Shown here: positions 1 to 8,523 of the stretch, in pieces
Layout: each line of letters opens with the position of its first letter
Position numbering within the stretch: position 1 is the stretch's first letter
NCBI RefSeq assembly: GCF_006439025.1
Contig: NZ_RCYZ01000013.1
Coordinates: 1 to 46,336 of the forward strand
DNA: 46,336 nucleotides
Reading direction: 5' to 3'
Origin: Hymenobacter nivis
GTDB taxonomy: Bacteria; Bacteroidota; Bacteroidia; Cytophagales; Hymenobacteraceae
Translations under genes and position numbers: made by a program
The notes under the pieces: generated by a model
The model's input: the letters and a program-made list of their open reading frames with translations, nothing else
What the model was told of the DNA's origin: nothing
The model's database searches: none

Positions 1-131
1 CGCGAGATGGGTTGAAACATAATGAGTAACGGGTGAGCCGTCGCGAATGGCAGTGGCAGGGTGGATTGATTGCAGCCTAAAAAGCTGCAAAGAGGCTCCT
101 GGAAAGCCCTTAGGAGACCCTAGCGGTAGGT

Positions 132-174
132 TAGGGGCGAGGCCCGAGGCAACTGCCCGGCCCACGCGCCCCTA
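132..174 (-). terminator. Hairpin downstream of the catalase-family gene
   Basis: Arms TAGGGGCG (132-139) and CGCCCCTA (167-174) pair perfectly just past the stop of the minus-strand catalase-family gene, with GGCC able to pair further in. There is no clear U-run on the minus strand. A second smaller hairpin (TTGCAGC at 70-76, GCTGCAA at 84-90) lies further out. The role as terminator is inferred from position. Confidence 0.45.
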
Positions 175-183
175 GCCAGCCAA

Positions 184-1296
184 TTAGTCGGGCATTTGGT
201 TAATGTCCGTCGGCTCGACGCGGGGCGTAGCGTTCATCATATGCCGGTATTTGGCACTCGACTCGTAGGCCTTGATGCGCACCCGGTTGATGCTGCCCAG
301 CGGCAGGTGCTCGGGCAGGCAGTGGAAGGGGTTGAAGCTCAGTACGTCGTCGGCATACACGCGGCGGGCGGGGCTGTAGGCGTCCTGGGCGGGCAGCACA
401 ATTTTGCCGAGCACCTGATAGGGGCTTTGGTCCTGGGGCCAATCAACGCTAGCGTCTTCCACGGGCATGGTCTTCAGGTCGGTGCAGAGCTGCACGCGCA
501 GCTCGTACTCGGCGCCCTGGTTTTTGAAGAGGTCCACGACCATGTCGCGGTAGGCGCCGGGCTCGCTCACGTCCATCTCTTTACCCGCAATGGCTTTGAG
601 GTTGTCGGAGAGCGGGGCCACGCTGATTTTGGCCACGTAATCGCCGTAGCGGACGGCGCCGAGCGTGGTGTAGGTTTCGCCCAGCATGTGGTGGTTGGGG
701 TGGGCCTGCACCACCATATCTACTTCCTTCTTAGGGCCGCCCACATCTTCCAATAGCTCCAGGGCTTTGTCGGCCAGCACGCCTACCTTGTTGATGGCGG
801 TTTGCAGAATTTCGGGGCTGTGGGTGAGCTTCTCAATGCGCAGCTGCATGTCGTGGTAACTTTTCACGTCGCCGGTCGGGATGATGGTATCGTTCACCAT
901 CAGCAAGTCCTGGGTCACGGCGTCGGCTTCTTCGGCCAGAAACTTCTTGCCCGCTACCCCAATGATTTTCAGGGCAAAGCCTTTCACAGCCGGCGCGCTA
1001 TCGGGCTGAATAGCCCCCGGCGACGTGGACAAGCGGATGATGACCGGGAACGTTTTGGTTTCCTTAAACGCGCCCTGGGCCAGGTGCTCGGGCAGGTTGG
1101 GATATAGCTGTAGCTCGCCGCGTAGGATGCCGTGGCTTTTGGCGTGGGCATCGCGGATGGCGTGGCGGTTTTTCTCGAACATCATGCGGGCGACGCGGGC
1201 CATGGAGGCCACGGTTTCGTCGCCGAGCTGGTCTTCGTTGGGCTGGATTTCTTCGACGCCGTCGGCAAAGCGTACGTAGGAGGTGGGCAGGGACAT
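184..1296 (-). CDS. Catalase-family (heme-dependent) protein
   Basis: A 370-residue protein of the short catalase-like family, which binds heme and acts on peroxides; the substrate of this member is unknown. Near the N-terminus it has the helix with R-D-A-H-A-K followed by G-I-L-R-G-E, which corresponds to the distal-histidine region of catalases, then V-I-I-R-L-S-T. Later come M-V-N-D-T and, near the C-terminus, F-N-P-F-H-C-L-P-E-H-L-P-L-G, typical of this family. The open frame continues upstream to 1404, but that would overlap the preceding hydrolase gene. The ATG at 1294-1296 (protein begins MSLPTSYV) leaves 28 bp to that gene and fits the family start. It is the last gene of a probable minus-strand unit with the hydrolase. 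Length is well below that of classical catalases (about 480 or more residues), as expected for this subfamily. Confidence 0.85.
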   Translation of the reverse strand: MSLPTSYVRFADGVEEIQPNEDQLGDETVASMARVARMMFEKNRHAIRDAHAKSHGILRGELQLYPNLPEHLAQGAFKETKTFPVIIRLSTSPGAIQPDSAPAVKGFALKIIGVAGKKFLAEEADAVTQDLLMVNDTIIPTGDVKSYHDMQLRIEKLTHSPEILQTAINKVGVLADKALELLEDVGGPKKEVDMVVQAHPNHHMLGETYTTLGAVRYGDYVAKISVAPLSDNLKAIAGKEMDVSEPGAYRDMVVDLFKNQGAEYELRVQLCTDLKTMPVEDASVDWPQDQSPYQVLGKIVLPAQDAYSPARRVYADDVLSFNPFHCLPEHLPLGSINRVRIKAYESSAKYRHMMNATPRVEPTDINQMPD

Positions 1297-1324
1297 AAAA
1301 AAGAAATTAGGAGGAAGCAGGCAA

Positions 1325-2290
1325 CTATTGGAAGGCAGCCTTGAGCCGCGTGGCGGCAAAATCCTGGGCGTCGTTGGCCAGCGGCACCACGGCGTAGGTG
1401 CCAAAAAACTCGTGCGTGGTGCCCGCGTACAGCTGGTACTGCACGCTGACGCCGGCCGCCGTGAGCTTGTCGCGCAGCAACGTGCCCTCGGTCTGGAGCG
1501 GGTCGATTTCGGCGGCGATGATGGTGGTGGGGGGTAGGCCCCGCAGGTCAGCCACGTCCACGAGCGATAGGAGGCGGTTGTCGCCGTCGGCCGCGCTATT
1601 GAAGTACAAGCCGGTGAAATACACGATGTTGGCCTTATTTAGCGGCACGGCGTTGGCGTACTGCGTGTAGGAGGCCGTGGTCAGGTTGTTGTCGGCCACG
1701 GGGTACACCAGCAGCTCGTGCACGGGCAGCGTAAGGCCGCGCTCGCGGGCCAGAATGCACACGGCGGCGGCCATGTTGCCCCCGGCGCTTTCGCCGGCCA
1801 CCGCGATTTTGGCGGCGTTCACGCCCAGCGTGGCGGCGTTGTCGCGCACCCACTTATAGGCCGCGTAGGCGTCTTCGTGGGCGGCCGGAAACTTGTTCAT
1901 CGTTTCCGAAGCCAAGCGGTAATCCACCGAAAACACGATGGCGCCCGTGCGCTCAGCCAGGGCCTGGGCCGAGGGCTCGTACACATCGAGCGAGCCGATG
2001 ACCCAGCCGCCGCCGTGGTAGTACACGATGGCCGGGCGGGTGCCCGTGGCCGCCGCCGTGGGCGTGTACACGCGCACCGGCACGCCGTCGGGGGCCGAGC
2101 CACTGGTGTAGGCGGCCGGCAGCACGCGCTGCGTCACCGTCACGGCGGGCGCAGGTGCGCTGCGGTTGTTTTTGGCCAGCACCGCATTCACGGCGTTGGT
2201 TACGCTGTGCGTCATGCGGGCCTGGCGGGCCGAGAGGGTCGGCAATTGCGGGTCGTTGAAGGCGATGAACTGCTCAATCACGGCCCACAT
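1325..2290 (-). CDS. Alpha/beta hydrolase, HSL-type esterase (3' part of an interrupted lipoprotein gene)
   Basis: A 321-residue carboxylesterase domain of the hormone-sensitive-lipase group (family IV). It has the oxyanion motif H-G-G-G-W at residues 92-96, the nucleophile elbow G-E-S-A-G-G with Ser168, an acidic residue Asp263 in E-I-D-P-L and a His at 293 in T-T-H-E-F. It would hydrolyse small acyl esters. The ATG at 2288-2290 is simply the first one after an in-frame TAA at 2300-2302. The frame continues upstream through that stop into a lipoprotein leader (2300-2482), so the intact ancestor was probably an exported lipoprotein. If translation restarts at this ATG the enzyme would be cytoplasmic; otherwise the gene is dead. 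The catalytic residues are intact, which suggests a recent lesion. Confidence 0.8.
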   Translation of the reverse strand: MWAVIEQFIAFNDPQLPTLSARQARMTHSVTNAVNAVLAKNNRSAPAPAVTVTQRVLPAAYTSGSAPDGVPVRVYTPTAAATGTRPAIVYYHGGGWVIGSLDVYEPSAQALAERTGAIVFSVDYRLASETMNKFPAAHEDAYAAYKWVRDNAATLGVNAAKIAVAGESAGGNMAAAVCILARERGLTLPVHELLVYPVADNNLTTASYTQYANAVPLNKANIVYFTGLYFNSAADGDNRLLSLVDVADLRGLPPTTIIAAEIDPLQTEGTLLRDKLTAAGVSVQYQLYAGTTHEFFGTYAVVPLANDAQDFAATRLKAAFQ

Positions 2291-2299
2291 CTGGTCGTT

Positions 2300-2482
2300 T
2301 TAGTTGGGCGCGTAGCTGGGCTTGGCCGTGGTGGGTTGCACCTGGCTAGGCGAGGCGTCGTTGTCTTTGTTGCACGAAGCTAGCGGGGTGCCCAACGTAG
2401 CCGCCAGGGCGGCAAGCGCGAAAAAGCGCGGTAGGCGGCCTACGCCGAGCCGGTTGGTGGGGAGGGAGAACAGGTGACTCAT
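2300..2482 (-). pseudogene. Lipoprotein leader cut off from the esterase by an in-frame stop
   Basis: A 60-codon open frame, from the ATG at 2480-2482, encodes a basic N-terminus, a hydrophobic stretch (A-L-A-A-L-A-A-T-L-G) and a lipobox ending L-A-S-C, then a Ser/Pro/Thr-rich linker finishing in S-Y-A-P-N before TAA. The stop is exactly in frame with the hydrolase that follows: four codons later comes its ATG. A signal peptide plus linker joined to an esterase domain is a normal architecture, so this reads as one gene with a nonsense mutation. An upstream ATG at 2527 is possible but adds residues unlike a signal peptide. A sequencing error at this codon is the alternative explanation. Confidence 0.7.
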
Positions 2483-2541
2483 GGAATGGAAAAGGAAATA
2501 CGCATTTCCTACGGTGACTCGCAGCATTTGTCCAGCCAGTA

Positions 2542-2577
2542 GGGACGAGCCGGCCGTTAGCGGGGACGAGCCGGCCG
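2542..2577. repeat. Tandem 15-bp direct repeat upstream of the esterase leader
   Basis: GGGACGAGCCGGCCG occurs at 2542-2556 and again at 2563-2577, separated by 6 bp (21-bp period, about two helical turns). It lies between the LytTR regulator gene and the lipoprotein leader. Two direct repeats at this spacing upstream of a gene resemble a LytTR-type binding site, but the sequence is not a known consensus and the role is a guess. Confidence 0.35.
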
Positions 2578-2608
2578 GCGCCCCGCGCCCGGGTTCGCCC
2601 AGTGGTTA

Positions 2609-3397
2609 TCAGGCGCTGAATTGCTTGAGGAATTGCTGCACGCCCTCGTTGTAGCTGCGCGAGGAGCTGAGGTGCGTGCCATCGTGTAGGGTCAGCAAAA
2701 ACTCGCCATGCGCCCAGGGGTGCAGCTCCTTGATGTGCTGCGTGTTGACGATGAGCGAGCGGTGGATGCGCAGAAACTGCGCCGGGTCGAGCTGCCGCGC
2801 TAGCTGGCTCAGGGTGGTGCGCAGCGGGTGCGCGGCCCCTTGCGCGTGCACGGTCACGTAGTTGGCGGCGGCTTCCAGGTACTGCACCTGCTCGGTGAGC
2901 ACGAAGTAGAAGCGACCCGGCTGCTTGATAAGCAGCTGGGTCAGAAACGCTGCCGCGGCGGGCGCGGGCGGCAGCGTTTGCAGCAAGCCGGCTAGCCGCG
3001 GTTGGCGCTCGCCCTCCGGCTGCCGCTTGCTGAGACGGCGCACGTGTGCGAGACTACGCGCGAAGCGGTCCGGGTCCAGGGGCTTGAGTAGGTAATCGAC
3101 GGCGTGGTTTTCAAAAGCTTGCAGCGTGTACTGGTCGTAGGCCGTCACGAACACCACCAGCGGCCGGCTCGGCAGGTCGCGCACCCGCTGGAGCACTTCC
3201 AGGCCGCTGAAGTCGGGCATTTGCACATCCAGAAACACCAGGTCCAGGTCGCGGTCGCCGCGCAGGGCGGCCACGGCTTCCGTGCCGTTGCAGCACTCGC
3301 CCTCGATGCGGAAGTCGGGCCACTCGGCCAGCAGCTGCCCGATGCGGCGGCGGGCCAGGGGCTCATCGTCCACGATAAGGGTGCGAATGAAATCCAA
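2609..3397 (-). CDS. LytTR-family response regulator
   Basis: A 262-residue two-domain regulator. The receiver domain (about residues 4-120) has the acidic pair D-D-E near residue 10, the phospho-acceptor Asp57 in V-F-L-D-V-Q-M-P and the conserved Lys in L-L-K-P-L-D. The C-terminal LytTR DNA-binding domain (about 155-260) carries the typical segment F-L-R-I-H-R-S-L-I-V-N. Such proteins are phosphorylated by LytS/His_kinase-type sensors and bind tandem repeats in promoters. The likely partner kinase is at 4532-5584 on the same strand. They are separated by two small STAS-like genes, which is unusual because these pairs are normally adjacent. 75 bp separates it from the upstream small gene, so co-transcription is plausible. 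Confidence 0.93.
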   Translation of the reverse strand: MDFIRTLIVDDEPLARRRIGQLLAEWPDFRIEGECCNGTEAVAALRGDRDLDLVFLDVQMPDFSGLEVLQRVRDLPSRPLVVFVTAYDQYTLQAFENHAVDYLLKPLDPDRFARSLAHVRRLSKRQPEGERQPRLAGLLQTLPPAPAAAAFLTQLLIKQPGRFYFVLTEQVQYLEAAANYVTVHAQGAAHPLRTTLSQLARQLDPAQFLRIHRSLIVNTQHIKELHPWAHGEFLLTLHDGTHLSSSRSYNEGVQQFLKQFSA

Positions 3398-3472
3398 GGG
3401 TAATAGAGGGGAGCAGAGTAAGTGGTGCCGGGCGTACCGCTTGGCTAGCCTGCGGCCGCCACTGCGGGCCCC

Positions 3473-3877
3473 TTAAAAAGGAGCGGTGGCCCAGGCCCGG
3501 GCCTCTTCAATGGTGGCAAAAAACTGACTAGATAACTGGGTATTAGGAATAACCGTGGCTACCAGCGCCGTAATGCCCATGCGGTTCATGGCGTCCAGCG
3601 ACTCGACGGCCGCAAACCGGCGGCCACCCAACTCGCTCAGCCCCTTAAATACAAGCTCGCCGCTCCACTGCAAATCGGCCTGGCGCAGGGCGCGCAGCAG
3701 CCGGTTGTCGGCAATAAGCGCTTTTGCCTGGTGCTGACGGGCCAAGCGCATGAGTTCTTCTAGGGCAGCGCGAAAGTCGGCGCTCGGCACAAAGTTCAGC
3801 CAGTGCAGTTCCAGGGTTTGGTGCGTGGTCTGGTGAAGGTAAATAATCAGGTAGGGCGTACTATAAAGGGTTTGCAT
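3473..3877 (-). CDS. Small STAS/SpoIIAA-like protein (paralogue of the next gene upstream)
   Basis: A 134-residue soluble protein without signal peptide or membrane segment. I do not recognise a named family with certainty. The layout (a beta-rich N-terminus, an amphipathic helix, then A-L-I-A-D-N-R-L-L-R-A-L, and a C-terminal helix in F-A-T-I-E-E-A-R-A-W-A) matches the short STAS/SpoIIAA-like proteins common in Hymenobacteraceae. It shares (I/A)-A-D-x-R-L-(L/M)-x-A and the closing E-E-A motif with the product of 3986-4432, so the two are diverged duplicates. Both lie between a sensor kinase gene and its presumed response regulator gene, which suggests but does not prove a role in that signalling pathway. 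Confidence 0.7.
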   Translation of the reverse strand: MQTLYSTPYLIIYLHQTTHQTLELHWLNFVPSADFRAALEELMRLARQHQAKALIADNRLLRALRQADLQWSGELVFKGLSELGGRRFAAVESLDAMNRMGITALVATVIPNTQLSSQFFATIEEARAWATAPF

Positions 3878-3985
3878 GAGCAGCGGAAGCGGCTGGGGTA
3901 GCAGGTTGAAACGTATCGGGGGTACCCCACAAAATGGAGCGGAGAGGGGCCAGCGCGTTCGCTTATAGTCAGGGCAGACACTGGT

Positions 3986-4432
3986 TTATTTTATGCTGAG
4001 CGCGGCGCAGCGCAGGGCTACGGCGTGCTGGGCTTCTTCCAGCGACTCGTAGTAGACGGGTTGAAGGCCCGCTTGCCCGGAGGCGGCCACGGCCTTTTCG
4101 GCGTACTGCTGGGTGGCGAGCTGGCCCAGAATATTGGCCGCGGATACGATGCTCATCTCACGCAGTCCGGCTGCGTAGGCCTGCATGTTCCAGTCGTCGG
4201 CTAGCCACTGCTGCACCTCCTGCGGAATGGCGCTCATGAGCCGGGTATCGGCAATCCAGCCCCAGCGCCGGGTGGGCTGGCTGTGAGCTTTGTAATAAGC
4301 CAAGCCCGCATTCATCAGCGCCTTAAATTGGGTGCGGTTGGCAAAAGCGCGCAGCTGCACCACGATGCAGGGAATGGCGCCGTTGGCCCACACCCGGACG
4401 TAGGATTCTTCTAAAATAAGCTGTTCGGACAT
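3986..4432 (-). CDS. Small STAS/SpoIIAA-like protein (paralogue of the next gene downstream)
   Basis: A 148-residue soluble protein. The motif W-I-A-D-T-R-L-M-S-A-I lines up with A-L-I-A-D-N-R-L-L-R-A-L of its neighbour at 3473-3877. The C-terminal Y-E-S-L-E-E-A-Q-H-A lines up with F-A-T-I-E-E-A-R-A-W. The fold is therefore probably the same alternating strand/helix STAS-like fold. It starts at the ATG 4430-4432, 99 bp after the kinase gene. No catalytic motif is visible. Function unknown; a cytosolic accessory of the adjacent two-component system is the simplest guess from context. Confidence 0.72.
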   Translation of the reverse strand: MSEQLILEESYVRVWANGAIPCIVVQLRAFANRTQFKALMNAGLAYYKAHSQPTRRWGWIADTRLMSAIPQEVQQWLADDWNMQAYAAGLREMSIVSAANILGQLATQQYAEKAVAASGQAGLQPVYYESLEEAQHAVALRCAALSIK

Positions 4433-4531
4433 TGCGGTCGCATACGCAAGGCGCCGATGTGTGGTTTCTCGCCGCCCACATGCTGCTCGGCCAACGCGGC
4501 CCCAAACAGTTCGGTACTGCGGACCAGTAGG

Positions 4532-5584
4532 TCAGGTAAGAAAGGGAAGTTCGAGGCGTACCACGGTACCTTGGTCCGGGGCAGGGTCCAGCGCTAGTAT
4601 GTAGTGCTCACCATAGAGCATTTGCAGCCGCTGTTCGGTGTTGGCCAGACCCACGCCGCGAGAGGTAGCGGGAGCGGGACCCGGCCCAGAGTCGCGCACG
4701 GCCAGCAGCAGCTGGTCGCCCCGCCGGTCGGCCTGAATGTGAATGCTGCCCACTCCGGCGGCGCTCAGCCCGTGGCGCACGGCGTTTTCTACCAAGGGCT
4801 GCAGCAGCAGGTGGGGCACCACAGCCAGCCGGGCCGCCGGGGCCACTTGCACCGTTACGGCCAGACGGCCGGCGAAGCGCACCTGCTCCATCTCCAGGTA
4901 CAGTTGAATGAAGTGCAGCTCCTGGGCCAGCGGCACTTGCTGGGCATCGGTATGGTCGAGCACCAGGCGCAAAAACTCGCCCAGCTTGGCCGTCATGCGC
5001 TGCGCGGCTTTGGGCTCGTCGCCGATGAGGGTGGCAATGCCGTTGAGCGTATTGAAGAGAAAATGGGGGTTGAGTTGCTGCTTCAGCACTTGCAGCTGGC
5101 TTTGGGCGAGCTGCGCTGCCAAGCGGCTGGCCTCCACGCTGCGGCGCTGCCAGCGGGCGTGGTAGTCGAGGCCGTACACCACGCACAGCAGCAGCCAGTA
5201 GATGGGTACCCAGGTATTAACCCCCGCCAAAACTGCCTCCCAGGAAACGGGCCCCTGCCCGCCGCTTGTCAGAAAAAGCGTGCTCAAAAAAATGGCGCGG
5301 TACACGATGGTCAGCACCACGCTGGCTCCAGCGTGCAACAGCAAGTAAGGCAGCCAGCGGGCCTGCCCCGCCGTGAGGTCGAAGCGCTGGGCCAGCCAAA
5401 AAACAAAGGGCGTAAGCAGGGTCCCCGTTAGGCCGTAAATAAGGGGGGCTAGCAGCAGCGCCCGCCCGTGCCAGGGCGCCGTGCCCACGAGGGCCTGCGC
5501 ATACACGAGCACCAGCATGAAGAGCGTAAAGAAGCCCCAGGCGGCCGCGATGCGCAGCCAAGTGAGGCGGTGCAAAAGGAGCAT
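4532..5584 (-). CDS. LytS-like sensor histidine kinase
   Basis: A 350-residue membrane kinase. About four transmembrane helices lie in residues 10-140 (around 10-32, 42-66, 78-102 and 118-140). A short coiled segment follows, then the His_kinase motif L-N-P-H-F-L-F-N-T-L with the phospho-acceptor His174. The ATPase domain shows Q-P-L-V-E-N-A-V-R-H-G (N-box) and D-S-G-P-G-P (G-box). It would autophosphorylate and pass the phosphate to a LytTR regulator, most likely the product of 2609-3397. There is no separate extracellular sensor domain, so any signal is likely sensed by the membrane bundle. It is the first gene of a four-gene minus-strand set. Confidence 0.92.
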   Translation of the reverse strand: MLLLHRLTWLRIAAAWGFFTLFMLVLVYAQALVGTAPWHGRALLLAPLIYGLTGTLLTPFVFWLAQRFDLTAGQARWLPYLLLHAGASVVLTIVYRAIFLSTLFLTSGGQGPVSWEAVLAGVNTWVPIYWLLLCVVYGLDYHARWQRRSVEASRLAAQLAQSQLQVLKQQLNPHFLFNTLNGIATLIGDEPKAAQRMTAKLGEFLRLVLDHTDAQQVPLAQELHFIQLYLEMEQVRFAGRLAVTVQVAPAARLAVVPHLLLQPLVENAVRHGLSAAGVGSIHIQADRRGDQLLLAVRDSGPGPAPATSRGVGLANTEQRLQMLYGEHYILALDPAPDQGTVVRLELPFLT

Positions 5585-6088
5585 GCGCGAAAACTAGGTA
5601 GGGCCGGTTCAACGAGAATTTCTAGTTTAGAGTTGGCGTGGCCAACCAGCTGCTAGGGCCTTTGATATGTCTTCCCTAAAATGAGTGACCTGCAACACGG
5701 ATAGCCAATGAGCACCTTACTCTTGTGAGCCCCGAAAAGTAGGGAACAAGGTATACTGAGTCCTACTGCCTAATTCAGGCTGTAGAACCATCCGAACTGA
5801 AGATTCTGCCCGGCATATTTAGACAGGCCTCTATTGGATGGTTTTACCGAGGGGATTTCTAGCGCGCAGAGGTACTTTTTTTAGGACGCTTCTGGCTGAC
5901 CCTTTATTGGAATAGTGTGAGGTAGTGAAAATATGCGTTTCTCTACTCACAATTGGTTCTGTATCTAGGGAAGCTTACAGCTGACTTGGGCTAATAAAGG
6001 GGAGCCGTGGTGGAGCATTGTGGAGGCAAAGTAGGGAGGGGATATGGAATGATATCGAACTTGCTGGCTCACTCCCATCCAGTAACTG
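5585..6088. other. Intergenic region, start of an AT-rich island
   Basis: About 500 bp without a supportable gene. Base composition falls clearly below that of the kinase gene and stays low through the nuclease gene downstream, which marks the left edge of an AT-rich, probably acquired segment. I see no tRNA, no strong inverted repeat and no convincing TAnnTTTG box. Presumably it holds the promoters of the kinase (minus) and the nuclease (plus). Confidence 0.5.
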
Positions 6089-8311
6089 ATGACTCGCTTC
6101 CTGTCATTTGAGCTTTCGCCAGACGACGCTCAGAAAAGTGACTTAACTGCCTATAAGCTAGGTAAAACTGCTCTCCTACCACACTACTTCGGTGGTATAG
6201 CCCCAGTCAACATCTTCCTCGGTGAGAACAACTCGGGCAAAAGTCGATTCATGCGAAGCATTATGAGATGCAACCCGACAAGGCTCTTTGACTTTACTAA
6301 TCAAATTGAGCTGCTGCCTCTGGTAGTGCAGGGTGCTCACAACGCAATTCAGATTTCCGGGCCCAATAGAATTTATGCGATAGATGCCACGGTGCAATCT
6401 AGTGCGAGAGAAACCTTGGATTTACTTGACCTTTTCTTAACAAGCTCTGACAATCTGCATCGCTCCATCAGAGTAATATTAGACCCACTAGATACTATAA
6501 AGGAGTTAAGCGAACTGCTTGACAAGCTTGTGGATTCTATAGCTAAAACTGAGTACCTGCTAAAATTTATAACTAGTGGAGCAGTAAATCAGGTGTTAGA
6601 AAATCTGGACAAATATTTAAATGATATTAAAAAAGCCGCGAACATTTACGAAGCGTTAGGAACAGTTAAATTTAAAAAGTGGAGCCTGGGTTTGAACTCA
6701 GCGCATAATGGATTTGCTGTTTTTGCATCTTCGCACGCCAGCATAGGTTTCAAGGCAGACAATCAGTCCTCACTCTTTAACACCAAGCAATACAGGGAGG
6801 GCCTCTCTCAGGAGGTGACAGCTATATTGCGTTGTGTTATAGATGTTTGTCAGCCAGTTATCGACACATTGAAGTTATTGAGTGAGGAGCAGCCTAAGAC
6901 ACCTACTAGGACTTATCTGCCCACGTTACGCACGGCGCGAACACTTATTGATGATAAGGAACATAGGCTAAATGCGTTGAATGACGTGATGAAGCATACA
7001 ACAATCAGAGACTACAAGTTGAATGAATTTAAGCTAGACATCAACACTGGTTTTGACCTCTACAATGCCGTTGACAAGAAATACAAGGCACTCAAAGACG
7101 AGCGTAAAGAATTACAGCTTTTTGCATCTTTCTTATCAGGAGCATTCTTCAATGGCGAGCCAGTAGAAATAGTGCCACGGCGAATAGATGACCCACGTGG
7201 GGGAAACATCGTGGTCACTGTTGGGTCAACGGAGCATGACCTTCACGATTTGGGTGACGGCATTCAAGCACTTATCTTACTTCTATATCCGCTTTTTATA
7301 GCAAATGAAGGTGACTGGTTTTTCATTGAGGAGCCGGAGATTCATTTGCATCCAGGCTTTCAGAGACTTTTTATTAAGACCGTTGCCACTCATGAAGTTA
7401 TCAAGGGCAAAGACTTAACGATTTTCTTGACGACTCACTCCAATCATATCCTAGATTTTGCGCTTGACGAGGCTAAACGCATTAACCTGTTCACCTTCCG
7501 CAAGACGATTGAAAAGGCTGGTAACCCTACTTATCAGATTCAACTTACTCAACCTCAAGACTTATCTAGTCTAAATGTGCTAGGGGTTCAAAACACTTCT
7601 GTCTTTCTCTCCAACTGTACGATTTGGGTAGAAGGTATCACTGACCGCTTTTATCTAAGGGCTTACCTAAAGGTTTACCTCGAATACCGAGAAAGTCAAA
7701 AAGAACAGGCGGTTTCGTTGCTGGAAGGAATGCACTACTCCTTTCTAGAATACGCTGGCTCTAATGTCACCCACTACGAGTTCAATACCCACCCCAGTGA
7801 CAGCGATGTTAACGATGGTGGCACTATCACAACGCAAATCTTACAGCGAATCAGGTCCCTCTCTATTTCTAACCGCATCATGCTCATTGCGGACAGAGAT
7901 GCCGGTGCTAAAAAAGAAGAGAGGCAAGCAGGCCTCACAGCTCAGCAACACGACGGGTTTGAGTTTGTCGTATTGAATGTGCGAGAGATAGAGAATCTGC
8001 TTACGCCAACTGTTATCGTCGAAGCTTTACAGAAAGTATACAAAACGAAGAAGTTCGACATAAGCCTACTAGTGCAGGAAGATTACATAGCAGGCTACTT
8101 AGCTAAGTACCTGAATGAAAGTCTTACAAACTTGCCGATGTCATTTGTTGGGCAGAGTGGCACCGTTCATAGCGGCAAGAAACGCCAATTCGCCGAGGCG
8201 GCGGTGGAAGCGATAATCTCATGGGATATGCTCAGCCCAGAGGCTCAGGTACTAACGAAGCGGGTATTTGACTTCATCGTAGGGCACAACCCACATCTAG
8301 GGAGCAATTAG
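6089..8311 (+). CDS. OLD-family ATPase with TOPRIM nuclease domain
   Basis: A 740-residue protein of the overcoming-lysogenization-defect type: an ABC-like ATPase fused to a TOPRIM nuclease. Walker A is G-E-N-N-S-G-K-S at residues 45-52. Walker B ends in F-I-E-E-P-E with Glu414/415, followed by the H-loop T-T-H-S at 448-451. The TOPRIM part begins with W-V-E-G-I-T-D (Glu515) and has A-D-R-D with Asp602 and Asp604, so the metal-binding triad is intact. It is longer than most single-gene OLD proteins (roughly 580-600 residues); residues about 110-330 form a long helical, probably coiled-coil insertion. No UvrD-like helicase (the Gabija partner) lies next to it, so it resembles a stand-alone class 1 OLD nuclease. 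Its AT-rich composition against a GC-rich background suggests transfer. A role in phage or plasmid defence is inferred. Confidence 0.9.
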   Translation: MTRFLSFELSPDDAQKSDLTAYKLGKTALLPHYFGGIAPVNIFLGENNSGKSRFMRSIMRCNPTRLFDFTNQIELLPLVVQGAHNAIQISGPNRIYAIDATVQSSARETLDLLDLFLTSSDNLHRSIRVILDPLDTIKELSELLDKLVDSIAKTEYLLKFITSGAVNQVLENLDKYLNDIKKAANIYEALGTVKFKKWSLGLNSAHNGFAVFASSHASIGFKADNQSSLFNTKQYREGLSQEVTAILRCVIDVCQPVIDTLKLLSEEQPKTPTRTYLPTLRTARTLIDDKEHRLNALNDVMKHTTIRDYKLNEFKLDINTGFDLYNAVDKKYKALKDERKELQLFASFLSGAFFNGEPVEIVPRRIDDPRGGNIVVTVGSTEHDLHDLGDGIQALILLLYPLFIANEGDWFFIEEPEIHLHPGFQRLFIKTVATHEVIKGKDLTIFLTTHSNHILDFALDEAKRINLFTFRKTIEKAGNPTYQIQLTQPQDLSSLNVLGVQNTSVFLSNCTIWVEGITDRFYLRAYLKVYLEYRESQKEQAVSLLEGMHYSFLEYAGSNVTHYEFNTHPSDSDVNDGGTITTQILQRIRSLSISNRIMLIADRDAGAKKEERQAGLTAQQHDGFEFVVLNVREIENLLTPTVIVEALQKVYKTKKFDISLLVQEDYIAGYLAKYLNESLTNLPMSFVGQSGTVHSGKKRQFAEAAVEAIISWDMLSPEAQVLTKRVFDFIVGHNPHLGSN

Positions 8312-8360
8312 ACCGAAGTAGTCGAATTATGCTGGACAGTTTGATACCTTGGGCGATAAG

Positions 8361-8483
8361 ATGAAAGTACACCATGCGCTAGGGTTGGAGATTTCTTGCG
8401 GACTTATTTGTTTATTTATTTTATTTCTCTTCGGTTTTGATAATAAAGCAATGCTTGAAAAAATAAGAACCACTCTGCTGTAG
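8361..8483 (+). CDS. Possible 40-residue membrane peptide
   Basis: A short open frame, ATG 8361 to TAG 8481-8483, encodes a peptide whose centre is strongly hydrophobic (C-G-L-I-C-L-F-I-L-F-L-F-G-F), followed by a charged tail ending in a basic and leucine-rich segment. That is a credible single transmembrane helix. It begins 49 bp after the OLD nuclease stop on the same strand, so it could be co-transcribed. No homologue is recognised and there is no clear ribosome-binding site, so chance in an AT-rich stretch cannot be excluded. Confidence 0.3.
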   Translation: MKVHHALGLEISCGLICLFILFLFGFDNKAMLEKIRTTLL

Positions 8484-8523
8484 CGCAAATAACTAGTAAA
8501 GACCATGACTGCCATTGCGATTG

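Noticed and set aside
1..183. Possible rRNA-like sequence at the very start of the window
   Set aside because: A phrase like gagtaacgggtgag recalls 16S rRNA, but the following bases do not continue as rRNA and the stretch is short.
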